NCBI RefSeq assembly: GCF_004912275.1
Contig: NZ_STGY01000021.1
Span: forward strand, 101,999 to 165,998
Length of the DNA: 64,000 bases
Direction of reading: 5' to 3'
DNA from: Glycomyces buryatensis
Lineage (GTDB): Bacteria > Actinomycetota > Actinomycetes > Mycobacteriales > Micromonosporaceae
Below are positions 62,515 to 64,000 of the stretch, piece after piece. How positions within the stretch are numbered: position 1 is the stretch's first letter; every line of letters begins with the position of its first letter. The position numbers and the translations under genes were made by a program. The notes beneath the pieces were generated by a model, which worked only from the letters and a program-made list of their open reading frames with translations, did not search any database and had not been told where the DNA came from.

Positions 62515-63591
62515 ATGCAGCCCTCCACGGAAGCCGCTCAAGGCTCCTCGAAGCAATGCACGGCGTGCGGCCTGGCCGCCGACGTCGGCCGCTACTGCGA
62601 GATCTGCGGCGGCGACCTCGAAGAGCTGGCGCTGCCGGCCGAGGCCCCGGCGTGGATCTCCTCGGCCGCGACCGAGGACAATCCCGAGCACCCGGGCGGC
62701 TCGGACGACCACACGTCGTTCTCGCTGCCGGGCATCGGCGCCTGCACCGACGTCGGCAAGCGGCACCACTACAACCAGGACTCGATCGCGATCTCGCTGG
62801 CCGACGACGGCCGCAAGATCGTAGTGGTCTGCGACGGCGTCTCGGGCGCCTCCGACTCCGAACGGGCGTCACTCGCGGGGGTGGAAGCGGCGATCGCCGA
62901 GATCCGCACCGGGCTCGGCGAGGGCATGAGCGCCGAGGACGCCTCGCGCCGCGGGGTCGGCGCCGCGCACTCCGCGGTGGCCGCCGTCGGCAAGCAGTAT
63001 CCGAACTCACCGCCGTCCTCCACTTATGTGTCGGCGGTCATCGAAGGCGACCAGGTCATCCTGTGCTGGGTGGGCGACTCGCAGGCGTTCTGGGCCGGCG
63101 AGAAGGAGGCCAAGCGCCTCACGGTGGACGACACGATCCACGACCGCCTGGTCTACCAGGGGGTCGATCCCTCGGACGACCGGTACAAGAATCCATATGC
63201 GAAAGCGCTGCTGGCGTGGCTCGGAGCCGACGCGCCGACGCTGAATCCGAACCTCCTCCGGGTGGATTTGCGCGGCGGGCATGTCGTAGTGTGCAGTGAC
63301 GGTCTGTCGCGCTATTTCAATGACGATTCCGACCTGTTGCCACTGCCGGAAGGCACAGTTGGCGACAAGGCTGTAGCGTTGACACGACAAGCGCTCGCCA
63401 ATGGCGGGCACGACAACATCAGTGTCGCGGTGGTGGAACTCGAATCCCCCGGTTCGGTCCAGGTCGATGTGCAGGAGCAGGAATCTGCCGACCCGGACCC
63501 GTCCGGACCCAAGGGAGCCGAGCCCGCTCCGCTGCTCGGTATCGCCAGTGAGGCCGAGTACACCGAATTGCTTGGAGGGGGACGACCTTGA
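62515..63591 (+). CDS. PP2C-type protein phosphatase with N-terminal zinc ribbon
   Basis: 358 residues, 15 bp after pknG. N-terminal zinc ribbon (CTACG ... CEICG, ~15-33), then PP2C motifs: RHHYNQDS, VVCDGVSG, CWVGDSQAF, VCSDGLS and GHDNIS with the metal-binding Asp residues. No membrane segment, so it is soluble. It probably opposes PknG by dephosphorylating the kinase or its targets. The ribbon pairs with the ribbons in PknG and in the next gene. The stop overlaps the next candidate start (TTGA). Confidence 0.93.
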   Translation: MQPSTEAAQGSSKQCTACGLAADVGRYCEICGGDLEELALPAEAPAWISSAATEDNPEHPGGSDDHTSFSLPGIGACTDVGKRHHYNQDSIAISLADDGRKIVVVCDGVSGASDSERASLAGVEAAIAEIRTGLGEGMSAEDASRRGVGAAHSAVAAVGKQYPNSPPSSTYVSAVIEGDQVILCWVGDSQAFWAGEKEAKRLTVDDTIHDRLVYQGVDPSDDRYKNPYAKALLAWLGADAPTLNPNLLRVDLRGGHVVVCSDGLSRYFNDDSDLLPLPEGTVGDKAVALTRQALANGGHDNISVAVVELESPGSVQVDVQEQESADPDPSGPKGAEPAPLLGIASEAEYTELLGGGRP

Positions 63592-64000
63592 CCTACCAGC
63601 CGACCTACCCCGGCGGCGGTGCCCCACAGCCGGGCGGATACCAGTGCGCCTGCGGGGCTTTCCCGCAAGCCCAGTTCTGTGAGCAGTGTGGTACGCCCAA
63701 CCCGGCGTGGCAGCAAGGCCAGGCCCCGCAGTCTCCAGCCGCTTTCGGACAGGGATACCCGCCGAACGACCCGTACGCCCAGCAGCAGCCGGATCCGTAT
63801 GGGCAGCAGCAGCCGCCGCCGCAAGATCCGTATGGGCAGCAGCCGCAGCAGGGTGGTTACGGCCAGGACCCGTATGGGCAGCCGCAGCAGCAGGACCCGT
63901 ACGGCCAGCAGCAACCCGATCCTTATGGGCAGCAGCAGGGCTACGGCCAGCAGCAGCCGGATCCGTATGGGCAGCAGCCGCAGCAGGGTGGTTACGGCCA
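63588..64000 (+). CDS. zinc-ribbon and DPYGQ-repeat protein (partial)
   Basis: Open from a TTG at 63588, overlapping the PP2C stop by 4 nt, to the right edge (138 codons). Zinc ribbon CACGAFPQAQFCEQCG at ~21-36, followed by a Pro/Gln/Tyr-rich tract of DPYGQQQ repeats. The C-terminal domain is missing; in related operons this place is taken by an FHA- or VWA-domain protein, which cannot be confirmed here. The TTG is the earliest start in frame and leaves GGAGGGGG as ribosome site. Confidence 0.75.
   Translation, partial: MTYQPTYPGGGAPQPGGYQCACGAFPQAQFCEQCGTPNPAWQQGQAPQSPAAFGQGYPPNDPYAQQQPDPYGQQQPPPQDPYGQQPQQGGYGQDPYGQPQQQDPYGQQQPDPYGQQQGYGQQQPDPYGQQPQQGGYG

Noticed and set aside
1..64000. CRISPR arrays, rRNA, prophage or complete IS
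   Set aside because: No regularly spaced repeats, no rRNA-like blocks, no integrase or transposase reading found.

Overview
This is a GC-rich actinobacterial chromosome segment. It has Tat and lipoprotein signals, many GTG and TTG starts, and actinobacterial signature families (DUF3039, DUF3093, DUF3099, DUF3159, DUF3710, DUF4193, DUF7455, LytR_C). It also has an HrdB/SigA with a Lys/Ala-rich N-terminus and a SigB-DtxR/IdeR pair. Gene order follows the Mycobacterium tuberculosis locus that runs from hemQ-hemY-hemE (Rv2676c-Rv2678c) through dxs1, the TrmA-like methyltransferase, ceoB-ceoC and dut to sigA, sigB and ideR (Rv2711). The gene set suggests a spore-forming or soil actinomycete, possibly Glycomycetaceae (Stackebrandtia or Glycomyces); that placement is inference only. 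No rRNA, tRNA, CRISPR array or complete insertion sequence was recognised.

Layout. 1-9861 (minus strand): a GGDEF/EAL protein cut by the left edge, an unknown coiled-coil membrane protein, ilvD, an S26 peptidase, and the coproporphyrin-dependent haem genes hemQ, hemY and hemE. 10061-15764: RNase D, a proline-rich membrane protein, and translationally coupled fadA-fadB. 16040-23462: two paralogous lysozyme-like secreted proteins, a giant zinc-ribbon membrane protein, a DUF222/HNH protein and a C-skewed repeat region. 23463-34644: dxs, a degenerate adenosine-deaminase-like protein, a glycine betaine ABC transporter, a tandem pair of Tat-exported alginate-lyase-family proteins, a DUF5685 protein with an extreme cysteine tail, and a MazEF module. 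34693-41206: a TrmA-family RNA methyltransferase, a BCCT transporter, a KimA-like potassium importer and the divergent ceoB-ceoC regulators. 41340-43263: two AA10 lytic polysaccharide monooxygenases (LPMOs), each with a CebR/CelR-like box touching its start codon. 43260-55506: the conserved block DUF3159, OB-fold, DUF3710, dut, DUF3093, DUF4193, LytR_C, sigA, DUF7455, helicase, dtd, DUF3099, DUF3039, TRIC channel, sigB, dtxR. 55778-64000: a lipoprotein, a rhodanese, a deaminase and the GlnX-GlnH-PknG-PP2C signalling operon, which runs off the right edge.

The accessory genes sit as islands between housekeeping genes of the conserved locus. Themes are polysaccharide attack (LPMOs, alginate-lyase family), osmotic and potassium balance (betaine ABC, BCCT, KimA-like, CeoB/CeoC), cell-wall remodelling (lysozyme-like proteins) and amino-acid sensing (GlnH/GlnX/PknG). 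Most transcription units end in strong GC-rich hairpins, listed individually. The observations most worth checking are the CebR-like boxes at the LPMO starts, the cysteine-rich DUF5685 tail, a 160-bp inverted-repeat element at 46229-46388, and the adenosine-deaminase-like protein that has lost most of its metal ligands.
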